The notes under the pieces were generated by a model. That model had not been told where the DNA came from and searched no databases. It saw only the letters and a program-made list of their open reading frames with translations. Below, piece after piece: positions 57,576-64,000 of a stretch of DNA of 64,000 bases. Every line of letters starts with the position of its first letter. The first letter of the stretch is position 1. The DNA comes from Microbacterium sp. YJN-G (GTDB lineage: Bacteria > Actinomycetota > Actinomycetes > Actinomycetales > Microbacteriaceae), in the NCBI RefSeq assembly GCF_015040615.1, contig NZ_CP060402.1:2170001-2234000 (forward strand), written 5' to 3'. The translations under genes were made by a program, and so were the position numbers.

Positions 57576-58193
57576 GTGACCGATCAGCCGTTCCCCGCTC
57601 CGGGAGGCGCGGCGCCGGGAAACCCCGCGTCGGGAAACCCTGCACCCGGTGGTCCTGCGACCGGAAGGCCTGCGTACGGAAGTCCCGCGCCCGCCGGTTC
57701 CGTACCGGTGCCGCCGGCGCCCGCTCCGCCGCCCGGATCGTACGCCGTTCCCGTCGGCGGCTACCCGGCGGCGATGGGCGCATACCAGGTGCCTTCCGCC
57801 GCCCCGGCGTCATCGAAGCGGACGGGGGCGTTCGCCCTGATCGCATCCCTGCTCGCCGCTGTCGTCGCACCGATCATCGCCGGCATCCTCGCCGTGCGGA
57901 TCGGCACCCAGGTGCTGATCACCGACGTCGTGAGCATCTCCGGTGAGATCGTCTACGCGGCACTGTCGCCGGTGCGCACCGAGGTGCTGTGGGTGGAGAT
58001 CGTGTTCTGGGTCGCGACGATCCTCGGCATCCTGGCACTCGTGCTCGGCATCGTCGCGATCGCGCGGCGCCGGGGCCGCGGCATGGGCATCGCGGCGGTC
58101 GTCCTGGCCGTCGTCGGCCCCGGTGGCTTCTTCCTCGCCGTCTCGCTGCTGTACGGGCTCGGCAACGGCATCGGCTTCGCCGGCTCGTTCTGA
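57576..58193 (+). CDS. Membrane protein with Pro/Gly/Ala-rich N-terminus
   Basis: 205 aa, function unknown. Residues 1-80 are a Pro/Gly/Ala/Ser domain of imperfect GNPASGNPAPGGPA units, followed by three or four hydrophobic segments (AFALIASLLAAVVAPIIAGIL; IVFWVATILGILALVLGIVAI; GIAAVVLAVVGPGGFFLAVSLLY; the longest run here is hydrophobic throughout). The layout matches the many actinobacterial small DUF4190-like membrane proteins, an inference by architecture. GTG start with GAGGAGG 6 nt upstream. Follows trpS by 32 nt and may be co-transcribed. Confidence 0.75.
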   Translation: MTDQPFPAPGGAAPGNPASGNPAPGGPATGRPAYGSPAPAGSVPVPPAPAPPPGSYAVPVGGYPAAMGAYQVPSAAPASSKRTGAFALIASLLAAVVAPIIAGILAVRIGTQVLITDVVSISGEIVYAALSPVRTEVLWVEIVFWVATILGILALVLGIVAIARRRGRGMGIAAVVLAVVGPGGFFLAVSLLYGLGNGIGFAGSF

Positions 58194-58212
58194 GCGCGTC
58201 ACCGATTCTGAG

Positions 58213-58239
58213 CGCGTGAGCCGCTGAGCGGCTCACGCG
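58213..58239. terminator. Bidirectional terminator between convergent genes
   Basis: 12-bp perfect stem CGCGTGAGCCGC / GCGGCTCACGCG with a TGA loop, between the membrane protein and pth. Confidence 0.75.
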
Positions 58240-58245
58240 TCCCGG

Positions 58246-58827
58246 TCAGCTGCGGGAGTGGTGCTTCTGCTGGGCCGCGACCAGTCCCTCGTCGACGAGC
58301 TGCTCGACCGCGTCCGCGGCATCCGAGATGAAGATCGGCAGCGTCTTCTGCTCGCTGCCGCCGAACGGTGCGAGCACCCAGTCCGCGGGGTCCTGGCGCC
58401 CCGGCGGCCGGCCGATGCCGGCGCGCACGCGGGGGAACTCGGGGGTCGCGAGGGCGCGCGCGATGTCGCGCACGCCGTTGTGACCGCCGTGACCGCCGCC
58501 GATCTTGAGCCGGATGCTGTCGAAGGGGATATCGAGCTCATCGTGCACGACCACGACGCGCTCAGGGTCGACCGAGTAGAAGCGCGCGAGGGCGGCGACA
58601 GGCGTGCCCGACACGTTCATGTAGGTGTTGAGCTTGGCGAGCACCAGCTTGTCGCCGCCGGGCCGCAGCCAGGTCTCGACGACGCGCGCACCGGCCTTAT
58701 GCTCGCGGAACCGCTCGCTGCGCCGCTCGGCCAGCTCGTCGACGACCATCTGGCCGATGTTGTGCCTGGTCGCGGCGTAGCGCGGGCCGGGGTTGCCGAG
58801 GCCGACGATGAGCCAGGTGGACGCCAT
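58246..58827 (-). CDS. pth: Peptidyl-tRNA hydrolase
   Basis: Releases tRNA from abortive peptidyl-tRNAs, essential for tRNA recycling. 193 aa. WLIVGLGNPGPRYAATRHNIG holds catalytic His near 22 and Asn contacts; LAKLNTYMNVSG and VVHDELDIPF are signature segments, GGGHGGHNGVRDI the tRNA-binding loop. Downstream of rplY, a pairing frequent in bacteria, but a terminator between them makes it at least partly independent. Confidence 0.96.
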   Translation of the reverse strand: MASTWLIVGLGNPGPRYAATRHNIGQMVVDELAERRSERFREHKAGARVVETWLRPGGDKLVLAKLNTYMNVSGTPVAALARFYSVDPERVVVVHDELDIPFDSIRLKIGGGHGGHNGVRDIARALATPEFPRVRAGIGRPPGRQDPADWVLAPFGGSEQKTLPIFISDAADAVEQLVDEGLVAAQQKHHSRS

Positions 58828-58896
58828 GCGGTGATCCTCTCACGGGATGCGGACGGTGCTGCGGGCGGGTGCCGGCCGTGGTGCCGGCGGGGATGA

Positions 58897-58929
58897 AGAA
58901 GGGGACGCGATGTGCTCGCGTCCCCTTCT
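58897..58929 (-). terminator. Terminator of rplY
   Basis: 14-bp perfect stem AGAAGGGGACGCGA / TCGCGTCCCCTTCT with a 5-nt loop, 17 nt after the rplY stop. Confidence 0.8.
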
Positions 58930-58945
58930 CCGAATCCTCAGCAGA

Positions 58946-59563
58946 TCACTCTGCGGCGGCTTCCTCGGCAGCCGGAGCGGCCTCGGCTGCAGGAGCCTCC
59001 TCGGCGCTCTCCTCGGCGACCTCGGCGGCCGGCAGCGAGACGGCGACGAGCAGCAGCTCGGCGTCGTCGACCAGCGCGGCACCCTTGGGCAGCGTGACGT
59101 CACCGGCGGTGATGTGCGAGCCCTCCTCGAGGCCCTCGACGGAGACCTCGACGTGCTCGGGGATGTGGGTCGCCTCGACCTCGAGCTTGATGGTCGCGAC
59201 GTCGACGGTCACGATGGTGCCCGAGAACGACTCGCCCGAGACGACGATCGGCACCTCGACGATGACCTTCTCGCCCTTCTTCACGACGAGCAGGTCGATG
59301 TGCTCGATGATCTGGCGCACCGGGTCCTTCTGCACGTCCTTGACCAGGACGAGCTGCGACTTGCCGTCGAGCTGCAGGTCGATGACGGCGTTGGCGCGGC
59401 GGATGATCAGCGAGACCTGGTGGCCGGGCAGCGCGACGTGCACCGGGTCGGTGCCGTGGCCGTAGATGACCGCGGGGATCTTGCCCTCGGCGCGCAGGCG
59501 GCGGGCGAAGCCCTTGCCGAAGCTGGTGCGGACGTCGGCGACGACCTTGTTCTCATCGGACAT
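58946..59563 (-). CDS. rplY: Ribosomal protein bL25, CTC form
   Basis: 5S rRNA-binding ribosomal protein with the extra C-terminal TL5/CTC domain. 205 aa: L25 domain about 5-95 (VRTSFGKGFARRLRAEGKIPAVIYG), beta domain about 100-185 (VEVPIVVSGES, LPKGAALVDD), then an acidic Ala/Glu tail. AAGGAGAAC ribosome site before the ATG. Likely -10 box TAGCAT lies about 150 nt upstream near 59718, implying a long leader. Confidence 0.95.
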   Translation of the reverse strand: MSDENKVVADVRTSFGKGFARRLRAEGKIPAVIYGHGTDPVHVALPGHQVSLIIRRANAVIDLQLDGKSQLVLVKDVQKDPVRQIIEHIDLLVVKKGEKVIVEVPIVVSGESFSGTIVTVDVATIKLEVEATHIPEHVEVSVEGLEEGSHITAGDVTLPKGAALVDDAELLLVAVSLPAAEVAEESAEEAPAAEAAPAAEEAAAE

Positions 59564-59737
59564 GTTGTTCTCCTTCAGACGCGCGGGATGGGCCGCGCGG
59601 TGGTCATGGGTTTCGGCACCCTCGGACGCACACGAGAGGCGAGACCACCGGGCTCACATCACCGCGTCGATCACGGATGAGCGCACGCGCGCGTCATCCC
59701 TCGCCGAGGAACGTCTCCATGCTACCGGAAACCTCGA

Positions 59738-59743
59738 TAGGCT
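59738..59743 (+). promoter_or_regulatory. Putative leaderless -10 box of the 41-residue ORF
   Basis: TAGGCT followed by 6 nt and the ATG at 59750. Confidence 0.6.
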
Positions 59744-59749
59744 GTTTGC

Positions 59750-59875
59750 ATGATCGATGCCGCCTTCCTCTCCCACGTCACCTTCTGGGTCATCGGCGCG
59801 ATCGCCGTCTGCGGCGTGGTCTCGTCGTTCGCGGCGATGTTCGCGATGGGTCGCTCGAGCTACCGCAAGGACTGA
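59750..59875 (+). CDS. Small single-span membrane protein
   Basis: 41 aa, not matched to a known family. One hydrophobic helix of about 20 residues (FWVIGAIAVCGVVSSF within residues 12-31) followed by a positive tail MGRSSYRKD, giving a predicted N-out or N-in single-span protein. The evidence for a real gene is the consensus TAGGCT box 6 nt before the ATG, the clean hydrophobic pattern and high G/C third positions. It lies alone between rplY (divergent) and idnD (convergent). Confidence 0.6.
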   Translation: MIDAAFLSHVTFWVIGAIAVCGVVSSFAAMFAMGRSSYRKD

Positions 59876-59895
59876 TCAGCGGGCCGGCGTCGCCC

Positions 59896-59918
59896 GGCCG
59901 GAGCTCAGGCCTCCGGCC
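59896..59918 (-). terminator. Hairpin at the idnD 3' end
   Basis: 8-bp stem GGCCGGAG / CTCCGGCC around the idnD stop codon. It could end the gluconate operon; no T-run. Confidence 0.35.
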
Positions 59919-60921
59919 AGACCGCGACGACGACCTTGCCCGAGGCGTCGGAGTTCTTCGCCGCCTCGAACGCCGCCGCCGTGTCATCGGCGGCGAACTC
60001 GTGCGTGATGACCTGCTCGATCTCGGGACGGTCCGCGAGCAGGCGCACCGCCGCGTCGATCTCGTCCTTGAAGCGGAACGTGCCGCGCACGACCAGCTCC
60101 TTCGAGATGAACGGCGCGAGGTTGACGGGGCGCGGCTCGTTCGGCACCATGCCGACCTGCACCACCGTGCCCGCGGGGCGGGCGGCGGCGAACGCCGTGG
60201 AGACGGATGCCGCGACGCCGGAGCACTCGAAGACCACGTCGAACGTGTTCGCCGGCACCTGCTCCGCCGTCACGTCGTAGGTGCGCTCGGCACCCAGCTG
60301 CGCGGCACGCGCGAGCGGACCCGGCAGCACGTCGGTCGCGGCCACGCTCGCCGCGCCCGCGGCGACGGCTGCGGCCACCGTGAGCAGCCCGATCGGCCCG
60401 GAGCCGGTCACCAGCACGCTGCGGCCGGCCAGGTCGCCGGCTTTGCTGAGCGCATGGAGCGCCACCGCGAGCGGCTCAGCCAGCACGGCGCGGCGCACGG
60501 GAAGAGCTGCGGGCAGGGCGCGCACCATGTCGCGCTCGACGATGAGCAGTTCGCTCAGGCCGCCCTGGGTGTGCGGCCAGGTCGACGCGCTGCCGAGGTA
60601 GGAGCCGCCCGCCCACAGGTGCGGGTCGTCGGGGAAGCGCTCATCGGCCTCGCCGAAGCGGGCCGGGTGCACCGTCACCGGCATCCCCTGCTGCCACTCC
60701 CCCGCCGGGTCGAAATCGATCCGGCCCGATACCTCGTGCCCGGGGATCAGCGGCTCGCGCACGACGAAGGCACCGTTGGCGCCCTCGTAGTAGTAGTGCA
60801 GGTCCGAGCCGCAGATGCCGACGTAGTCGATGCGCACACGCACCTGGCCGGGTCCCGGCTCGGGCGCCGCGCTCTCGCGGATCTCCAGGTTCTGCTTCTC
60901 GACGATGTACGCGGCGCGCAT
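59905..60921 (-). CDS. idnD: L-idonate 5-dehydrogenase-like zinc alcohol dehydrogenase
   Basis: Medium-chain dehydrogenase oxidising a polyol or sugar acid, probably L-idonate to 5-ketogluconate. 338 aa: catalytic zinc site in GICGSDLHYYYEGANGAF and PGHEVSG, Rossmann loop VLVTGSGPIGLLT, then ECSGVAAS. The four cysteines that bind structural zinc in most family members are absent in the region VHPARFGEADERFPDD, so this enzyme appears to hold only catalytic zinc. Last gene of gntP-idnO-idnD; the neighbours support the idonate/gluconate assignment. Confidence 0.85.
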   Translation of the reverse strand: MRAAYIVEKQNLEIRESAAPEPGPGQVRVRIDYVGICGSDLHYYYEGANGAFVVREPLIPGHEVSGRIDFDPAGEWQQGMPVTVHPARFGEADERFPDDPHLWAGGSYLGSASTWPHTQGGLSELLIVERDMVRALPAALPVRRAVLAEPLAVALHALSKAGDLAGRSVLVTGSGPIGLLTVAAAVAAGAASVAATDVLPGPLARAAQLGAERTYDVTAEQVPANTFDVVFECSGVAASVSTAFAAARPAGTVVQVGMVPNEPRPVNLAPFISKELVVRGTFRFKDEIDAAVRLLADRPEIEQVITHEFAADDTAAAFEAAKNSDASGKVVVAVWPEA

Positions 60922-60977
60922 GGCTCCTCCGATGCGTCAGGACGCCGGCGGGCGTCGGGTGTGGATGACGAGTGGGA

Positions 60978-61754
60978 TCACACGACGGCGGTCATGCCGC
61001 CGTCGACGAAGATGTTCTGCCCGGACACGAAGCTCGACGCGTCCGAGGCGAGGAAGAGCAGCGCGCCGGTGAGCTCGTCGAAGGAGCCCCATCGTCCGGC
61101 AGGGGTGCGCTGCGTCAGCCAGGCGCTGAAGGCCTCGTCCTCGACGAGGGCGCGATTCATCTCGGTGGCGAAGTAGCCCGGCGAGATCGCGTTGACCTGG
61201 ATGTTGTGGCGGGCGAGGTCGGCCGCCATGCCCTTGGTGAGCTGGGCGATGCCGCCCTTGGTCGCCGAGTACGGCGCGATGGTCTGCCTGGCCAGCTGGG
61301 ACTGCACCGAGGCGATGTTGATGATCTTGCCCGAGCCGCGCTCGACCATCGCCGGCAGCAGCGGGCGGCTCACGTAGAACGCGCTGGACAGGTTGGCGCC
61401 GATCAGGGCATCCCAGTCGTCCGTGGCGAACTCCTGGATCGGCGCCCGGCGCTGGAGGCCGGCGTTGTTGATCAGGATGTCGGGTGCGCCGTGCTCGGCG
61501 ACGAGGTCGCCGAGCACGGCAGCCGACTCCGCAGCATCCGTGACGTCGAAGCGCAGCGCGAGGGCCTCGCGGCCGCTGCGCTCCTCGGCCACCGCGCGAG
61601 TCTCGGCGATGGCGGCCTCATCCCGGCCATGCACGATCAGGCGGGCGCCGGCGTCGGCGAGGGCCAGGGCGAGGGCACGCCCCAGGCCTCGCGACGAGCC
61701 GGTGACCAGCGCGAGACGGCCGGTGACGTCGAAGAGCGGATGCATTGGTGTCAT
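60978..61754 (-). CDS. idnO: Gluconate 5-dehydrogenase-like short-chain dehydrogenase
   Basis: SDR enzyme that likely reduces 5-keto-D-gluconate to D-gluconate. 258 aa: NAD(P) loop LALVTGSSRGLGRALALALA, DILINNAG, catalytic Ser in NIASVQSQ, YSATKGG (Tyr/Lys), and C-terminal SGQNIFVDGGM. Between gntP and idnD, as in idn clusters. Either cofactor is possible; the RDE-type residue pattern after strand two (VHGRDE) suggests NADPH is not excluded. Confidence 0.87.
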   Translation of the reverse strand: MTPMHPLFDVTGRLALVTGSSRGLGRALALALADAGARLIVHGRDEAAIAETRAVAEERSGREALALRFDVTDAAESAAVLGDLVAEHGAPDILINNAGLQRRAPIQEFATDDWDALIGANLSSAFYVSRPLLPAMVERGSGKIINIASVQSQLARQTIAPYSATKGGIAQLTKGMAADLARHNIQVNAISPGYFATEMNRALVEDEAFSAWLTQRTPAGRWGSFDELTGALLFLASDASSFVSGQNIFVDGGMTAVV

Positions 61755-61787
61755 CTCCTTGGGTGACTGATCAGATCGGGTGACGGA

Positions 61788-63176
61788 TCAGATGAGCGAG
61801 CCGATGAGGTACACGACCAGGACGAGCACGAAGGCCACCACCGATTCCAGCGTCTGCTGGACGGTCCAGGTCTTCAGCGTGGTCTTCACGTCCATGCCCA
61901 TCAGGCGCCCGACCAGCCAGAAGCCCGAGTCGTTCACGTGACCGGCGAACACCGAGCCTGCTGCGGTGGCCAGAGTGATGGCCGCCACCTCGAGCACGTT
62001 GAAGTCGGCTACCAGCACGGCCGGGGCGATCAGGCCCGCGGCGGTGACCAGCGCGACGGTCGCGGAGCCCTGCGCGATGCGCAGGATGACGGCGATCAGG
62101 TAGGCGGCGACGATGACCGGCAGGCCCAGGTCGGACAGGGTGTCGGAGAGCGCGTCGCCGATGCCCGAGGCGCGCAGCACGGCGCCGAACATGCCACCGG
62201 CACCGGTGATCAGCACGACCGAGGCGATCGGGCCGAGCGAGGAGTCGATGATCTTCTCCAGCGCGGTGCCGTTCTCGCCCCGGCGCCAGCCGAGCACGAT
62301 GGTGGCGACGATGACGGTGATGAGCAGGGCGATCGACGAGTTCCCGATGAGGATCAGAGCCTGTGCCCACGCCTGGGTCGTGTCGACAACACCCATCGAG
62401 CCCAGGGTGCTGAGGCCGGTGTTCAGGAAGATGAGCACCATCGGCAGCAGGAGCAGCATGATGACGGTCGACACCTTGGGCGGGTTGACCGGCTGGTCCT
62501 CGTCGACGTCGCCGAACAGCAGCGGCACGGGCAGAAGGTTGCGGGAGGCGACGAACTTACCCCAGACGTAACCGGAGATGTACCAGACGGGGAACACGAT
62601 CACGAGGCCGACGAGCATGACGACGCCGAGGTTCGCGTCGTACGCCTCGATCGCGGTCACCGGGCCCGGGTGCGGGGGCAGGAAGACGTGCATGACCGAG
62701 AAGGCGGCGGCCGCCGGGATGCCGAACAGCAGCACGTTCGCGGAGGAGACACGGCGGGCGATCGCGAAGATGATCGGCAGCATCATGATCAGGCCGGCGT
62801 CGAAGAACATCGGGAAGCCGAGGATCAGCGAGGCGATGCCCAGGGCGAACGGCGCGCGCTTCTCACCGAAGATCTGCACGAACCGCTCGGCGAGCGCGTG
62901 CGCGCCACCGGAGTGCTCGATCAGCCGGCCGAGCATGGCTCCGAGGCCGACCAGCAGGGCCACGGTTCCGAGCGTGCCGCCGAATCCGCCGATCATCGTG
63001 GTGGCGACACCCGCGATCGGGATGCCTGCCATGACGGCGGTGAGCAGCGAGACGAGCACAAGCGTGATGAACGCGTGCACCTTGAACTTGATGATCAGCA
63101 GCAGGATGAGCGCGATCGCGCCGGCTGCGATGAGCAGCAGGGGCCCCGCGTCCAGCGTCTGGGTCCAGTCTTCCAT
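61788..63176 (-). CDS. gntP: GntP family gluconate / idonate permease
   Basis: Proton symporter for gluconate and related sugar acids. 462 aa with twelve to fourteen hydrophobic segments; ASLILGFPMFFDAGLIMMLPI, LPPHPGPVTA and AAGSVFAGHVNDSGFWLV are diagnostic of GntP proteins. GGAGA ribosome site 7 nt before the ATG. First gene of the operon and divergent from its probable regulator. No gluconate kinase is in the window. Confidence 0.93.
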   Translation of the reverse strand: MEDWTQTLDAGPLLLIAAGAIALILLLIIKFKVHAFITLVLVSLLTAVMAGIPIAGVATTMIGGFGGTLGTVALLVGLGAMLGRLIEHSGGAHALAERFVQIFGEKRAPFALGIASLILGFPMFFDAGLIMMLPIIFAIARRVSSANVLLFGIPAAAAFSVMHVFLPPHPGPVTAIEAYDANLGVVMLVGLVIVFPVWYISGYVWGKFVASRNLLPVPLLFGDVDEDQPVNPPKVSTVIMLLLLPMVLIFLNTGLSTLGSMGVVDTTQAWAQALILIGNSSIALLITVIVATIVLGWRRGENGTALEKIIDSSLGPIASVVLITGAGGMFGAVLRASGIGDALSDTLSDLGLPVIVAAYLIAVILRIAQGSATVALVTAAGLIAPAVLVADFNVLEVAAITLATAAGSVFAGHVNDSGFWLVGRLMGMDVKTTLKTWTVQQTLESVVAFVLVLVVYLIGSLI

Positions 63177-63261
63177 TCGTTATCTCCATTGACAGCGGGC
63201 CGAGGCCGATGGCCGCGTGCACCCGCGGGATAGGATTCAAGCGCTCGCGTGCGCGCGAGCA

Positions 63262-63282
63262 TCTAAAGGTAACATCTTTAGA
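63262..63282. promoter_or_regulatory. Palindromic operator for the GntR-type regulator
   Basis: Perfect 7-bp inverted repeat TCTAAAG / CTTTAGA separated by 7 nt (GTAACAT) in the divergent gntP/gntR region. It is the only AT-rich palindrome there and has the size of a FadR/GntR site. Confidence 0.7.
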
Positions 63283-63311
63283 ACTCAATGGTCGTACTTT
63301 AGTGAGGTCAC

Positions 63312-64000
63312 GTGACTGCGGTGTCGCACGGATCCGTGCTCGACGAACTCGGATCCGAGATCGCCAACGGTGTCATTCCGGCGGGCACGGTGCTCACGCT
63401 CGCCACTCTGGAGACCCGCTTCGGCGTTTCGCGCACCATGGTACGGGAGGCCGTGCGCGTTCTCGAAGCACTCGGGATGGTCTCCTCCCGCCGTCGAGTC
63501 GGCCTCACCGTGCTGCCCGACGAACAGTGGAGCTCCCTCGACTCCCGTCTGATCCAGTGGCGCCTGACCGGGGCGCGCAGCCACCAGCAGTTCGTCGCCC
63601 TGACGGAGCTGCGGCTGGCGATCGAGCCCGTGGCCGCACGTCTGGCGGCACTGCGCGCCACGCACTCGCAGCGTCAGCAGTTCGCCGACCTCGCAGCGAC
63701 CCTGCAGCGACTGGGCGATGCGGGCCTGGGCGACAGCGAGGAGTACCTCGCCGCCGACATCGCCTTCCACGATCTGCTGCTCGATGCCAGCGGCAACCTC
63801 ATGCTCGCGGCGATCAAGACACCCATCGCCGAGGTGCTGCGCGGCCGCCATAATCTCGGGCTCACGCCGGGTGACCCGCGTGCCGAAGCGCTGCACAACC
63901 ATGTCGGCGCCGCCTCGGCTGTGCTGCGCGGCGACAGCGATGCCGCCGAGCAGCATGCCCGCCGCTACGTGCTCGCGGTGCTCGACGAGGTGCACACCGG
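63312..64000 (+). CDS. gntR: FadR/GntR family transcriptional regulator (incomplete at window end)
   Basis: Probable sugar-acid-responsive repressor of gntP-idnO-idnD. At least 229 residues are visible from a GTG at 63312; the frame is open to the window edge. Winged HTH at about 8-75 (LATLETRFGVSRTMVREAVRVLEALGMV), then an FCD ligand/metal domain with Asp/His pattern ADIAFHDLLLDASGN and LHNHVGAA. FCD proteins are about 220-240 aa, so little is missing. The 21-bp palindrome 30 bp upstream is a plausible site. The start could also be a later GTG at 63321. Confidence 0.88.
   Translation, partial: MTAVSHGSVLDELGSEIANGVIPAGTVLTLATLETRFGVSRTMVREAVRVLEALGMVSSRRRVGLTVLPDEQWSSLDSRLIQWRLTGARSHQQFVALTELRLAIEPVAARLAALRATHSQRQQFADLAATLQRLGDAGLGDSEEYLAADIAFHDLLLDASGNLMLAAIKTPIAEVLRGRHNLGLTPGDPRAEALHNHVGAASAVLRGDSDAAEQHARRYVLAVLDEVHT

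Overview
The window is high-GC DNA (roughly 70% G+C by eye) from an actinobacterium. It is most probably a Microbacteriaceae such as Microbacterium. The grounds are the acyl-CoA carboxylase epsilon subunit (AccE), a DUF3039 protein, divergent Ku and POL-PE-LIG LigD, an LpdA-type flavoprotein without redox cysteines, and start codons placed 6-7 nt behind TAnnnT -10 boxes (leaderless transcription). The species cannot be named. No rRNA, tRNA, CRISPR array, transposase, integrase or phage gene is visible; this looks like ordinary chromosome.

Layout. 0-5.5 kb: DedA protein, divergent NHEJ pair ku/ligD, cation efflux protein. 5.6-10.4 kb: minus-strand operon nagZ-murQ-murI-rph-rdgB (muropeptide recycling plus RNA/nucleotide housekeeping), divergent from pncB. 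11.8-15.7 kb: DUF3039 protein and an ABC-2 transporter whose ATPase carries a 390-residue histone-H1-like plus acidic extension. 15.9-20 kb: LicC-like nucleotidyltransferase, poorly characterised proteins including a lipoprotein/secreted-protein pair, and an island of dispersed and tandem palindromic repeats. 20-29 kb: accD-accE, then a two-component operon and an RNA methyltransferase, then maf-accA.

29-41 kb: lpdA, divergent deoD-pmmB with an HPr-like gene, then mtlR and a self-contained mannitol PTS operon (stand-alone EIIB, HPr, EI, EIICBA, mannitol-1-phosphate dehydrogenase), then a TSUP permease. 41.7-50.7 kb: one minus-strand nucleoside uptake and salvage operon (BMP lipoprotein, ATPase, two permeases, cdd, deoA, add, PfkB kinase). 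50.8-55.6 kb: manC divergent from sdhCDAB. 55.7-59.9 kb: xthA, trpS, a small membrane protein, pth, rplY and a 41-residue membrane ORF. 59.9-64 kb: idonate/gluconate operon gntP-idnO-idnD with a divergent GntR regulator cut by the window end.

How they work together. deoD, pmmB, add, deoA, cdd and the BMP importer form a nucleoside scavenging module feeding pentose phosphates and bases. The mannitol and gluconate operons each bring transport, catabolism and a local regulator. The order accD-accE-maf-accA ... lpdA-deoD-pmmB ... add-deoA-cdd-sdhCDAB is the order and orientation known from Mycobacterium tuberculosis (Rv3280 to Rv3319), with PTS, transporter and two-component genes placed into it. 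A short REP-like repeat lies in many intergenic gaps and has become the coding 3' end of rph and part of that of deoA.
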